A stretch of DNA of 54,460 nucleotides from an uncultured Alphaproteobacteria bacterium (GCA_949282845.1 CASDQF010000014.1:1-54460), one strand, 5' to 3'; positions 34,219 to 42,808 are shown, counted from the stretch's first letter. Numbers and translations are program-made. The notes: generated by a model not told the origin, from the sequence alone.

Positions 34219-35547
34219 TCAAATGAGTTCTCCGGATAAGCTGCTGGCTGTGGCAGCAGAAATGTGTAGTGTGACAATATCTCCCAGCCGTTCTTCGGGC
34301 AAAGAGACATGTACATTCTGAAGATAAGGACTATACCCGTTGAGTTGTCCTTTTTGTTTGCCGCGTTCTGTAAGCAGAACAGGCAAATTTTTGCCGATAA
34401 AAGTTTGATTATAGCTTTTTTGTAATTCTAAAAGTTTCGCCTGTAAAATGGAAAGGCGTTCTGTTTTGATAGCTTCTGGGACTTGATTTTTCATGAGGCT
34501 GGCGGGAGTTCCGGGTCTCGGAGAATATTTAAAAGAATAACTTTGAGCATAGCGAACTTTATCTACTACAGCCAATGTTTGTTCAAAATCTGAATCGGTC
34601 TCACCCGGGAAACCGACGATAAAATCGGAAGAAATAGCGATATCCGGTTTGGCCTTGCGTAATTTATCCACGACCTCCAGATATTGTGCGACACAATAGC
34701 GGCGGTTCATCTCTTTGAGGACTTTATCACTTCCGGCTTGAATAGGTAAATGAATGTAAGGCATTAACTTTGGAATATCTCGATGAGCCGCGATCATTTC
34801 ATCCGTGATATCGACCGGATAACTGGTTGTATAGCGAATTCGTAGCAGGCCGTCCATCTCAGCCAAACGTTCAATAAGTTGAGCTAAATGCCAAGTTTTA
34901 CCATCAAGACCTTCGCCATGCCAGCAGTCCACATTTTGTCCGAGAAGCATAATTTCTTTAGCTCCCGTGTCAACTAATGCTCGTGCCTCATTTAAGATAG
35001 CCTTGGCGGAGCGGGAGTATTCACATCCTCGCGTATAGGGAACAACACAGTAAGAGCAAAAATTGTCACATCCTTCTTGAATAGCTAAGAACGCCGTGCA
35101 TCCATGAGAAGTTGGTTGAGCTAAAGCATCAAATTTTTCAATACTGGTAAATTCGGCGATGGTTTTACGACCATTTTTACGATTGAATTGAGTAATAAGT
35201 TCGGGCAATTTATGATATGACTGAGGTCCAACGGCAATATCGACACCGTGTGCTTTTTTTAAAACAGCGTCTCCTAACGCTTGTACGACACATCCGGCGA
35301 CAGCAATCAATGTTTCTTGACCTTTCTTTTTGCGTTCTTGTTTGATTTCCTGAAAGCGTCCGAGGCAAGAAAACACTTTATCAGCTGCTTTTTCTCGAAT
35401 ATAGCAAGTGTTGACCATCAGCAAATCTGCTTCTTCTGGTGTTTGAGTTTCTTCATAGCCTAAGACGGCTAACGCATCCAGCATTCGTGTACTGTCGTAG
35501 ACATTCATTTGACAGCCCATGGTATTCATGAAAACTTTTTTAGTCAT
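34219..35547 (-). CDS. miaB: tRNA-2-methylthio-N6-dimethylallyladenosine synthase
   Basis: A 442-residue radical SAM methylthiotransferase. The auxiliary cluster is formed by C12, C48 and C86, and the radical SAM cluster by C160-x3-C164-x2-C167 (GCDNFCSYCVVPYTRG). A C-terminal TRAM domain starts near residue 375. It adds the methylthio group to i6A37 of tRNAs after MiaA (encoded at 48919-49773) acts. It overlaps the Sel1 gene by 8 nt. Confidence 0.96.
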   Translation of the reverse strand: MTKKVFMNTMGCQMNVYDSTRMLDALAVLGYEETQTPEEADLLMVNTCYIREKAADKVFSCLGRFQEIKQERKKKGQETLIAVAGCVVQALGDAVLKKAHGVDIAVGPQSYHKLPELITQFNRKNGRKTIAEFTSIEKFDALAQPTSHGCTAFLAIQEGCDNFCSYCVVPYTRGCEYSRSAKAILNEARALVDTGAKEIMLLGQNVDCWHGEGLDGKTWHLAQLIERLAEMDGLLRIRYTTSYPVDITDEMIAAHRDIPKLMPYIHLPIQAGSDKVLKEMNRRYCVAQYLEVVDKLRKAKPDIAISSDFIVGFPGETDSDFEQTLAVVDKVRYAQSYSFKYSPRPGTPASLMKNQVPEAIKTERLSILQAKLLELQKSYNQTFIGKNLPVLLTERGKQKGQLNGYSPYLQNVHVSLPEERLGDIVTLHISAATASSLSGELI

Positions 35548-36292
35548 TCGTTTGCCCTTCGCCTGTTATGCGTTGTTTTAATTTACTGACTTCCAGCAAT
35601 CGACGAGCAGGATCTGGCTTGCGTCCGCGAGGATAAAGCGTATCGGAAAAAGAAGCGTATTCAGTATCAGAAAGGACAGCTTTAGCTGTTTGCATCAGTT
35701 TATCTTCTTTCCAAGCGGAAGCTTGTCGAACAGCTTGTTCTCGCGCTGATTTTCCATAGCGGCTTTCCAAGGTAGGTAAAAGACGAACGGCTTCAGGGTC
35801 TTGTGTCGCACCGGCAGGATAGAACCATTTATTATCAGCTTTTTCAGCGGCTAACAACATCCAAGCATACGCAGACATTTCTCTTTTCTTGGGTGGTAGA
35901 ACGGTATCAGAGCTTTGTGCTTTTTTTAAATCTTGAATTTTATCTTCGTATTCTTTTAAAGCGGCTTGTCCTGGCGCCCCCATGCGTTCTACTTCCATCA
36001 TCAATTGAGCTAATGCTCGCTGGGCAGATGCCAAGCCGTTTTCAGCTGCAAAGCGATAGTAGAATAGGGCTAACATGATATTTTGTTGTGCGCCTGTTCC
36101 TCTTTGATACATCTGTCCCAAAGCATATTGAGCACTTGGATCATTTTGTTCTTTGGCGCAATTTTCGTAAACTTGACGTGCTTGTTTATGATGTCCGCGT
36201 TTTAAATAAGCATCTCCGAATAGACAAGCAGCATTCACTGTGACAGACAGTACTGTAAAAGTTAAAAGGAATAAAAGAATTCTTTTTTTCAT
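35540..36292 (-). CDS. Periplasmic Sel1/TPR-repeat protein
   Basis: A 250-residue protein with a signal peptide (1-21, ending VNA). About three Sel1-like units follow: AYLKRGHHKQARQVYENCA, AQYALGQMYQRGTGAQQNIM, ALFYYRFAAENGLASAQRALAQLM. The C-terminal half (AYAWMLLAAEKADNKWFYPA and a region ending in basic residues) is helical. Sel1 proteins are protein-interaction scaffolds. It overlaps miaB by 8 nt and the zinc-ribbon gene by 4 nt, so it belongs to that operon. Confidence 0.8.
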   Translation of the reverse strand: MKKRILLFLLTFTVLSVTVNAACLFGDAYLKRGHHKQARQVYENCAKEQNDPSAQYALGQMYQRGTGAQQNIMLALFYYRFAAENGLASAQRALAQLMMEVERMGAPGQAALKEYEDKIQDLKKAQSSDTVLPPKKREMSAYAWMLLAAEKADNKWFYPAGATQDPEAVRLLPTLESRYGKSAREQAVRQASAWKEDKLMQTAKAVLSDTEYASFSDTLYPRGRKPDPARRLLEVSKLKQRITGEGQTND

Positions 36293-37092
36293 GATGACTC
36301 AGCCTTTTTAAAAGTAATATCAATTCGACGTGTTTGTAAGTTCATGGGTTTGATTTTTGTTTCAAAAGGCAAAACTTCTCCGGGAGAAACGATTTCTTTC
36401 ACGGGAGCGAGTGTTTGTTCACCCGTTGTTTTCCCGTTTTTGTCTGTTAAAATTAAGTGGATAAAAGGCATTTTTTTATCTGAGTTTGAAATATTAACGA
36501 TAGTTCCTTTGACCAACAGTGTAGGAACCTCATCTTCTTTCATCACATCAAAGAAGGTATCTTGAAAGTCTAATCCGGTTCCCAGTGGTTCCGTTTCTAA
36601 TCCCAAGACACGATAAAAAGATTGTGTTTGTGGAAAACGACGCACTAAGTAAAAACGGCTTGTCGTCAAGAGGGATAAAATCATAAAAAATATAAGGGTA
36701 ACGATAGTCAAGAGAAGAAAATATTTTTTCTTCTTGGGCGTTTCTTCAATCGGCATAAACGCGTCCGGTGTTTCTGATAATGGCTCCGATAAGGGATTGT
36801 CTGTTAAGAAAGAAGGAACTTTTTCAGTAAAATCAGGCCTTGGTTCTTCATCAAAAACAGTCGTTGCCTCAGTTCGTTCTTGTTCATCCAGTTGATTTTG
36901 ATTAACCGTTAATGTGTCCGGAGTCAGGTTTTCAGCTAAAGCTGATTGTGTTATATCCGGTTCTTCTTCGGATTGAGTTGTTTGCTCAAAAGTGTAATCA
37001 CAAGCAGCACAATGAAAAACCTGTTTCCCCGGCTTGATTTTATCAGCTGGGACATCATAAATACGATGGCAATTTGGACACATTGTGAACAT
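36289..37092 (-). CDS. MJ0042-type zinc-ribbon membrane protein (DUF3426-like)
   Basis: A 267-residue protein. The N-terminal zinc ribbon has C5-x2-C8 and C28-x2-C31 (MCPNCHRIYDV, FHCAACDYTF), then an acidic linker, one TM helix near 127-147, and a C-terminal extracytoplasmic domain with VKGTIVNISNSDKKMPFIHLILTD, as in DUF3426. This domain pair is typical of Alphaproteobacteria and often lies next to ftsE, as here (divergent). Function unknown. Confidence 0.85.
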   Translation of the reverse strand: MFTMCPNCHRIYDVPADKIKPGKQVFHCAACDYTFEQTTQSEEEPDITQSALAENLTPDTLTVNQNQLDEQERTEATTVFDEEPRPDFTEKVPSFLTDNPLSEPLSETPDAFMPIEETPKKKKYFLLLTIVTLIFFMILSLLTTSRFYLVRRFPQTQSFYRVLGLETEPLGTGLDFQDTFFDVMKEDEVPTLLVKGTIVNISNSDKKMPFIHLILTDKNGKTTGEQTLAPVKEIVSPGEVLPFETKIKPMNLQTRRIDITFKKAESS

Positions 37093-37198
37093 TAAAGTAT
37101 TGCTCTTTTTTTTAAAATGTTTTACTGTCTTTATACGATAAATGAAAATAAAGCGTTTGACAAGGATGAAATAGAAAATGTTAACAAGGTCCTCTTTG

Positions 37199-37906
37199 AT
37201 GCCGATTGTGGACTTTCATCGGGTCTTTTTAAAGTATGATAATGGTCCTGAAGTGTTAAAGAATATTCAATTTTCACTTGAACGTGGTTCGTTTCACTTT
37301 GTCACGGGGGAAAGTGGCGCGGGTAAAACCAGTTTATTAAGCTTAATGTATTTGGATCAGCGTCCTACCTCGGGGCGAATCCAGCTTTTCGGGCAGGATT
37401 TATCTGAGGTCAAACGTCGAAAAATGCCTCTTTTGCGACGGAGAATCGGTGTTGTTTTTCAAGATTTCAGATTATTGGATTATTTAACTACTTTTGATAA
37501 TGTTGCATTACCTCTTCGAATTATCGGCATGCGAGAGGCGGAAATAAAGAAACGCGTTTTAGAGCTGTTGGCATGGGTTGGTCTTGAAAAATGTGTTGAT
37601 AAATTACCCGTGACACTTTCCGGCGGAGAGAAACAACGGATTGCGATAGCACGAGCCGTTATTAACCAGCCGGATTTATTGTTGGCGGATGAGCCGACAG
37701 GCAATGTTGATGATGCAATGGCCAGTAGGATTTTACGGTTGTTTTTAGAGCTAAATCGTCAAGGAACGACCCTTTTGATAGCAACACACAATCAAGCTTT
37801 GATTCGTCAGTTTGGTATGCCACAATTACATTTAGCGCAGGGGCATTTAGAGTTAATTCCCCCGGCTTTGAGTTATCCAACGGAGGAAAATGATGTTCAG
37901 CCGTAA
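37199..37906 (+). CDS. ftsE: Cell-division ABC ATPase FtsE
   Basis: Start preferred at 37199, which follows AAGG at good spacing and gives the normal N-terminus (235 residues); 37178 is possible. Walker A is GESGAGKTS, the Q-loop is VVFQDFRLLDYLT, the signature is LSGGEKQRIAIARA, and Walker B is LLLADEPTGNVDD. FtsEX couples ATP hydrolysis to peptidoglycan hydrolase activation at the septum. It overlaps ftsX by 17 nt. Confidence 0.93.
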   Translation: MPIVDFHRVFLKYDNGPEVLKNIQFSLERGSFHFVTGESGAGKTSLLSLMYLDQRPTSGRIQLFGQDLSEVKRRKMPLLRRRIGVVFQDFRLLDYLTTFDNVALPLRIIGMREAEIKKRVLELLAWVGLEKCVDKLPVTLSGGEKQRIAIARAVINQPDLLLADEPTGNVDDAMASRILRLFLELNRQGTTLLIATHNQALIRQFGMPQLHLAQGHLELIPPALSYPTEENDVQP

Positions 37907-38786
37907 ACGAGCTTTACCTTTTCATGAAAAATCAAGTTTCTTTTTGTCATGGATGACGATGCTGATGGTTTTTATTGCATCATTAACATTATTTGGTAGT
38001 TTGAGTTTAACCAATATTATCCAAACATGGAACAGAGCAGTCGTTGGTTCTTTGACAATACAAGTTCCGACTTATGAAATTTCAGGAGAACCCAGAGAAG
38101 AAGCAGTTCAAACTGATTTAGAAGCTATTATCTCTCTTTTGGAAACAACGCCAGGTGTAGCCTCTTTTCATGTTCTGACGGATACAGAAATGGCTACTTT
38201 GATGGAACCATGGTTGGGAGTGCTTGACAAAGTTGAGGATTTACCTCTGCCTAAGCTTGTTGACATCCGTTTGTCAAAAGAGCAGCATTTTGATTTTGCC
38301 GCATTTCAGCAAGCTTTAGAAACATCAGTTCCTGGCGCACAGGTGGATTCGCATCGTATGTGGTTGACTCATTTGATTGAGATGGCTCGAGGCATTCAAA
38401 ACATGATTTTATTTGTTTTAATTTTGTTAATTTTAACAACTTCTTTTACGGTTGTTTACACGACATTGTCGAGTCTGGCCGTTCAAGGGAGTGTTTTAAA
38501 GTTGCTTCATATGATGGGGGCTAGAGACACGGCAATTGCTTTACAATATGCGTCTCGGAGCTTTATGAAAGCTTTTATCGGGGGGTGTTTTGGTTTTGTT
38601 TTAGCCTTACCCATCGTGTGGGTTGTGTCAAGTATGATCAATCCCTTACAAGAGCCGCTTTTAGCTTCAGGTCGGTTTGAAGCCATACAATGGTTAATCG
38701 TGGCATCTGTTCCGATTTTAGCTGCTGTTTTATCTTTTATAACCGCATTTATAACTGTGCTGAAAAATTTAAAGGCTGCAATATGA
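37890..38786 (+). CDS. ftsX: Cell-division membrane protein FtsX
   Basis: The 298-residue protein has TM1 near the N-terminus, an extracytoplasmic domain (about 50-165, with TPGVASFHVLTD), and three more TM helices in the C-terminal half, the FtsX/MacB-like permease pattern (LKLLHMMGARDTAIALQY). It partners FtsE. Two adjacent ATGs follow GGAGGAAA. It overlaps the next gene by 4 nt. Confidence 0.93.
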   Translation: MMFSRKRALPFHEKSSFFLSWMTMLMVFIASLTLFGSLSLTNIIQTWNRAVVGSLTIQVPTYEISGEPREEAVQTDLEAIISLLETTPGVASFHVLTDTEMATLMEPWLGVLDKVEDLPLPKLVDIRLSKEQHFDFAAFQQALETSVPGAQVDSHRMWLTHLIEMARGIQNMILFVLILLILTTSFTVVYTTLSSLAVQGSVLKLLHMMGARDTAIALQYASRSFMKAFIGGCFGFVLALPIVWVVSSMINPLQEPLLASGRFEAIQWLIVASVPILAAVLSFITAFITVLKNLKAAI

Positions 38787-39358
38787 AGCTTAAGTCGTAT
38801 GTTTTTTACGGAGGAGTTGTCGCATTAACCAGTTGGATTCTTGGCTTTTGTTTATTTTGCGTATATGCCTTTAGTTTAAAATATACAGCTGTTCCTAATG
38901 TGGATGCGATTGTGGTTTTGACCGGCGGAGCAGATCGTATCAGTCGAGCAGTTGATTTACTTCGAGAAGGTAAAGCAGAAATGCTGTTTATTTCCGGAGT
39001 CAATGCTAAAGTCTCGTTAGGCGCCCTGTTTTCCGAAGCCGATGATGATTTAATTCCACGAATACATCTTGGATATTTAGCAGATAATACATATGAGAAT
39101 GCCATGGAAACAGATATGTGGATACAAAAGAACAATGTTCAATCGGTTCTATTGGTGACCAGCTTTTATCATATGCCTCGGAGTTTGTTTGAAATTGAGA
39201 CGCGAATACCTCGGCTTGTCGTTTACCCATATCCTGTTTTTCCAAAAGAAATTGGGCCTCAATTTGTGCGTACGCGTAGTTTTTGGCTGTTATTTGTTGA
39301 ATATAACAAATTTTTGGTTGTTGTAATGCGATCATTTTTAAGGAGCTTATTTATATGA
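38783..39358 (+). CDS. DUF218 (YdcF/SanA-like) envelope protein
   Basis: The start overlaps the ftsX stop (ATGA) and gives 191 residues. One N-terminal TM helix precedes the DUF218 domain: NVDAIVVLTGGADRISRAVDLL, ADNTYENAMET and LLVTSFYHMPRSLFE. Proteins of this family (SanA, ElyC, YdcF) act in envelope maintenance, some in undecaprenyl-lipid supply. Its place between ftsX and plsC is a recurrent alphaproteobacterial order. Confidence 0.88.
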   Translation: MKLKSYVFYGGVVALTSWILGFCLFCVYAFSLKYTAVPNVDAIVVLTGGADRISRAVDLLREGKAEMLFISGVNAKVSLGALFSEADDDLIPRIHLGYLADNTYENAMETDMWIQKNNVQSVLLVTSFYHMPRSLFEIETRIPRLVVYPYPVFPKEIGPQFVRTRSFWLLFVEYNKFLVVVMRSFLRSLFI

Positions 39359-40074
39359 AAAAAGGCATTGTTGTTGTTCGTTCATTGATTTTTATGGTGT
39401 TGTTTTATAGCTATACTTTGTTATGGGGCGTTGCGTGTGTAGCGGCTTTTTTTGGTACTGCGAAAGCAGCTAATTGGGTTCCTCGGAGTTGGGCACATAT
39501 GAATCGATTGATGCTTCGTTGGGTGTGCGGAATACGGGTAGAAATCAAGGGATTGGAAAATTTACCTTCTCAAGACGGATATATTGTCGCATCCAAGCAC
39601 GAGTCGGCGATGGAAACAGTTTTGTTTCATATGATGGTTCCGAACGGTATTTATGTTTTAAAGAGAATATTACTTTGGATACCCATTGCCGGATGGTATT
39701 TTTTTAAAACGGGGAGCATTGCTATAGATCGTAAAGCGGGAACAAAGGCGATGAGAGATTTATTGGAGAAATCCAAAGCAAGGTTAAAGGACGGATTTAA
39801 TATTATGATTTTCCCTGAGGGGACTCGTATGAAGCCGCGTGTTCCTACACATTATAATCCAGGAGTTGCTCTGATTTATGATGAATGCCATGTTCCGGTT
39901 ATTCCCGTTGCGTTGAATACAGGATATTTTTGGCCCAAAAATTCATTTTGGCGTTATCCGGGGGTGTGTACTTTCGAATTTTTACCTCCGATAGAGCCGG
40001 GACTGCCGCGGAGAGAATTTTTGACTAAACTGGAAAAACAAATAGAAGATGCGTGTGCAGCGCTAAATCCTTGA
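39355..40074 (+). CDS. plsC: 1-acyl-sn-glycerol-3-phosphate acyltransferase
   Basis: The 239-residue protein has an N-terminal TM segment and the acyltransferase motifs: motif I as H82-E-S-A-M-E87 (HX4E rather than HX4D, known in a proteobacterial PlsC branch), GSIAIDRKAGT, and FPEGTRM at 153-159. It makes phosphatidic acid from lysophosphatidate, downstream of the gpsA product pathway. It overlaps the DUF218 gene by 4 nt; last gene of the ftsE operon. Confidence 0.93.
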   Translation: MKKGIVVVRSLIFMVLFYSYTLLWGVACVAAFFGTAKAANWVPRSWAHMNRLMLRWVCGIRVEIKGLENLPSQDGYIVASKHESAMETVLFHMMVPNGIYVLKRILLWIPIAGWYFFKTGSIAIDRKAGTKAMRDLLEKSKARLKDGFNIMIFPEGTRMKPRVPTHYNPGVALIYDECHVPVIPVALNTGYFWPKNSFWRYPGVCTFEFLPPIEPGLPRREFLTKLEKQIEDACAALNP

Positions 40075-40099
40075 CAGTTTTTTAAAAGCTTTTTATCAT
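40071..40099 (+). promoter_or_regulatory. Promoter of the 290-aa protein gene
   Basis: TTGACA (40071-40076, overlapping the plsC stop), 17-bp spacer, TATCAT (40094-40099), 29 bp before the ATG. Confidence 0.65.
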
Positions 40100-40128
40100 A
40101 AAAAAATCTACATGAAAGGGAGGTTCTT

Positions 40129-41001
40129 ATGGTTCAAAAGAAAAATGAAAAGAAAGCAGTAGAAAAAGAACAAACACAAGTATGTGAGCCCTCTTATAAA
40201 GGGTTGGCTTATTTGTTGGTTATTTTTCTATTATTCGAATTTATTGTATTGTGTGTCGTTGCATTTAAGTATGATGTCTCATTTAAGCCTAAAAATGAAT
40301 GTCGTTCATATGTGACGCAGGCTCTTCGTCGAGAACAAATGCGTCGTATGCGTCCTCCGGCACCGATGTATCGTCATGAAAGACATGAAAAGGTTCGCTC
40401 CGTGCCCGGTGTCCGTCCGGGTGTTCATCATGGTCGTCCAGCGCCGGCACCGCATGGCGTGCAACCAAAGGTAAAAAAGGCAGCTCGTCCTGTTCCACCT
40501 CAAAAAGCCGTGAAGAAACCTTTTACTGAAAAAGATATGCCGGCTGTTACAAGAAAAGCGCCGGCTTGTCCTCCGCCAGTTCCTCGTAAAGCAAAATATA
40601 ATCCGGAGGAATATGCCCCATATGCTCAAAAGGGAAATGCCTCCATTCAAGGAAAATTATGCTTTCCTTTAGCTGATGGTTCAGAAAAATGTTTTGCTAA
40701 TACAACAGTCTTTATTAATCCTGTGACGACTTATTCTGATGAATGGTATAATCGTGGCTGGGCCGGACGTGAATATTTGGCAACAGCGGATAAACGCGTT
40801 ATTCCATTTAATAAAATGGTCAAAACAGATAAAGATGGAAACTTTGCTTTTAAAGATTTAGCTCCGGGTTCTTATTATGTGGGAACGATGGTCTGTTTAC
40901 CAAAGACAAAGGATGCTAAGGCTTGCGCTTATACGCGTTGGGCAGCAAAAGTGACAATGAAGCGTATGGTAAAGCCTACTTTCAAAAAGGTTTATCCGTA
41001 A
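40129..41001 (+). CDS. Membrane-anchored Pro-rich protein with a transthyretin-like beta domain, 290 aa
   Basis: A charged 24-residue N-terminus, one TM helix (about 25-48), and a His/Arg/Pro-rich linker (about 63-165) are followed by a beta-rich domain: ASIQGKLCFPLADG, TVFINPVTTYSD, VKTDKDGNFAFKDLAPGSYYVGT. The last motif is the carboxypeptidase-regulatory / transthyretin-like pattern seen in many bacterial surface proteins. Four cysteines lie in this domain. Probable inner-membrane anchor with a long periplasmic spacer; function unknown. Confidence 0.75.
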   Translation: MVQKKNEKKAVEKEQTQVCEPSYKGLAYLLVIFLLFEFIVLCVVAFKYDVSFKPKNECRSYVTQALRREQMRRMRPPAPMYRHERHEKVRSVPGVRPGVHHGRPAPAPHGVQPKVKKAARPVPPQKAVKKPFTEKDMPAVTRKAPACPPPVPRKAKYNPEEYAPYAQKGNASIQGKLCFPLADGSEKCFANTTVFINPVTTYSDEWYNRGWAGREYLATADKRVIPFNKMVKTDKDGNFAFKDLAPGSYYVGTMVCLPKTKDAKACAYTRWAAKVTMKRMVKPTFKKVYP

Positions 41002-41020
41002 GTTTCTAGAACTTAAAAAA

Positions 41021-41058
41021 AAGAAAGGCCTTGTTCATCAAGGCCTTTTTTCTTTTAT
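41021..41058 (+). terminator. Rho-independent terminator
   Basis: The stem AAAGGCCTTG / CAAGGCCTTT with TTCAT loop is flanked by A- and T-runs. Confidence 0.88.
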
Positions 41059-41129
41059 AAAAAAATTGACTTATTGTTTTTTTTGTGCTTACAAGAAAAT
41101 AGGGTCGTTTTTTTTGTAAGGAGGCATCT

Positions 41130-41606
41130 ATGAAAAAATCTTTTTCTTCCGCACGTCTAGATAATGCTTTAATTTTTGATTTATTTCAAAAGAAGATGCG
41201 CCGTGTTTGGAAACAAGTTCGGACCAGCGTAAATTTGCAATCAACAGATTGTCAAGGCTATTCACTGCTGCATATGTCTGTTTTTTTGGGCTTGCGACCT
41301 TTAACGGAGTTTTTGATACGTCAAGGAGCTGATGTTAATGCTCAAAGCAAGACAAAATTTACCCCTCTTCATTTAGCGGCTCATCAAGCCAATGAAGAAA
41401 TGGTTAAATTATTATTGGCGTATGGTGCTCGAACAGATTTAAAAGACCACCTCCATCGAACACCTTTAGAGTATATGAAAACATTGGATTTCTCGAATAA
41501 GAGAAATGCTGCGCGATCCTGTATGGACTTGTTAAAAAAGCCGATTCGAGTTCAAACTCACGTGCCGGTTGATTTTAAAGACAGCTTACTAGGTCATATG
41601 CGTTAA
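41130..41606 (+). CDS. Small ankyrin-repeat protein, 158 aa
   Basis: Two clear ankyrin units: SLLHMSVFLGLRPLTEFLIRQGADVNAQ and TPLHLAAHQANEEMVKLLLAYGARTDLK (consensus TPLH, G-A-D positions kept), plus a partial third (TPLEYMKTLD). No signal peptide or TM. A TTGACT at 41067 may be its -35. It follows GTAAGGAGG. Its stop overlaps the convergent gene by 4 nt. Protein-binding role inferred from the repeat only. Confidence 0.87.
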   Translation: MKKSFSSARLDNALIFDLFQKKMRRVWKQVRTSVNLQSTDCQGYSLLHMSVFLGLRPLTEFLIRQGADVNAQSKTKFTPLHLAAHQANEEMVKLLLAYGARTDLKDHLHRTPLEYMKTLDFSNKRNAARSCMDLLKKPIRVQTHVPVDFKDSLLGHMR

Positions 41607-42049
41607 AAACGGATATGTTCTTCTAGTAATCTTAATCCTTTTTGCGTCCATTTTTGTAAAAAAGATGGAGCTGTTTTTTGAGGATAATTTTTTAATTCTA
41701 GCAACAGTTTAGCATGTAAATATCGTTCTTGATATAGTTTTCGCCAAGCGGCCATTTCTGATAAACTTTTTTGTGTCAGATCAAAAGAACGAATAGGATT
41801 ATTATACATTTTTTGAACAAGAGCTAAGACATTTTCTTCTGATATTCGCAAACGAGGATTTTCTCCTTTTTTTTCGAATTCTTCAGCTTTTCTTGTCGAA
41901 ATCTGAGCTTTTAAACGTTTGTTTTGAAGTTGAAGTGTTTGAATCTCTTTTTGAATATCAACAAAAGACATATTCTCTATTTGGGAAAAACTTTTTTTTA
42001 CCGTCGTCACAGTTTCCCCTGCCGTGGGCGGTTTATTATCATGTTTCAT
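41603..42049 (-). CDS. Hypothetical coiled-coil protein, 148 aa
   Basis: I do not recognise it. The protein has a coiled-coil segment (about 28-62: FVDIQKEIQTLQLQNKRLK and following heptads) and a helical C-terminal half rich in Leu, Lys and aromatic residues. Soluble, no signal. Promoter at 42071-42099. A 12-nt palindrome CTCCTTTAGGAG (42055-42066) contains its ribosome-binding site. Confidence 0.7.
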   Translation of the reverse strand: MKHDNKPPTAGETVTTVKKSFSQIENMSFVDIQKEIQTLQLQNKRLKAQISTRKAEEFEKKGENPRLRISEENVLALVQKMYNNPIRSFDLTQKSLSEMAAWRKLYQERYLHAKLLLELKNYPQKTAPSFLQKWTQKGLRLLEEHIRF

Positions 42050-42070
42050 AAAAACTCCTTTAGGAGAAAA

Positions 42071-42099
42071 AATATATCATAATCTCTCTTAAGAATCAA
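42071..42099 (-). promoter_or_regulatory. Promoter of the 148-aa coiled-coil gene
   Basis: Minus strand: TTGATT (42094-42099), 17-bp spacer, TATATT (42071-42076), 21 bp upstream of the start codon. Confidence 0.65.
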
Positions 42100-42143
42100 G
42101 GGGGTTCATCAGAAATTCTCGTTTTGAGAGAGTTTTCTAATAA

Positions 42144-42722
42144 TTATTCTTGACGAGAGACAATAACTAAAGCTTCTCGTAAAACACGATTTCCGCCGAT
42201 GGTATATCCTTTTTGCCATTCTTGGACAACGGTTCCGCTTGGTTTATCGGAATCGGGAATTTCTTGAATGGCTTTTTGGAAATTGGGATCGAATGGCTTA
42301 CCGATCGATTCGATTTCTTTGACTCCATTTTTTTCAAGAGCGGTTCGTAGCTCTTTTTGTGTCATGACAATTCCTTCAAAGAGGCTTTTTAAGTAAGCGT
42401 TATCTTCCAGTTCTGTCGGGATAGGTAAGGCTAAAGCTCTTGCGAGGTTATCAGCGACCGGTAAGAGAGCTAAAGCAAAGTCGGCGATAGCAACTTTAGC
42501 ATTTTTTTCAATTTCAGCTTGGCATCGTTTTTTAATATTTTCCATTTCGGCATAAGTACGCATGAACTTATCCCGCAGTTCAACCGTCTCTTTTTCCAGC
42601 TTTTTAATTGTTTCCGCTTGATTGAATGAGGCGTTTTCCATTTTTTCTGGCTGTTTTTTTTCAGGCTGTTCTAGTTTTTTTTCTTCTTTTTTAATGTGTT
42701 TTTCTTGATTTTTCTGTGTCAT
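42144..42722 (-). CDS. grpE: Nucleotide exchange factor GrpE
   Basis: A 192-residue protein with a charged N-terminal region, the long dimerising helix (about 35-85, LRDKFMRTYAEMENIKKRC), LLPVADNLARAL, and the beta domain with GKPFDPNFQKAIQE and VVQEWQKGYTIGGNRVLREALVIV. It releases ADP from DnaK. No hrcA, dnaK or dnaJ lies alongside. It is divergent from rph. Confidence 0.95.
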   Translation of the reverse strand: MTQKNQEKHIKKEEKKLEQPEKKQPEKMENASFNQAETIKKLEKETVELRDKFMRTYAEMENIKKRCQAEIEKNAKVAIADFALALLPVADNLARALALPIPTELEDNAYLKSLFEGIVMTQKELRTALEKNGVKEIESIGKPFDPNFQKAIQEIPDSDKPSGTVVQEWQKGYTIGGNRVLREALVIVSRQE

Positions 42723-42754
42723 GGTTTATCCTTTTTAAAAAACGACTTAAGACT

Positions 42755-42785
42755 ATATGTAGGAAAAGTTTTCACATTTTGCAAG
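42755..42785 (-). promoter_or_regulatory. Candidate sigma32-type promoter of grpE
   Basis: Minus strand: CTTG (42782-42785), 18-bp spacer, CCTACATAT (42755-42763), resembling the alphaproteobacterial heat-shock pattern CTTG-N17/18-CYTAT. No CIRCE element was found here. Confidence 0.4.
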
Positions 42786-42808
42786 ATTTATTATTAAAAG
42801 GATAAAAA

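Noticed and set aside
42723-42808. CIRCE element between grpE and rph
   Set aside because: No TTAGCACTC-N9-GAGTGCTAA-like inverted repeat could be found.
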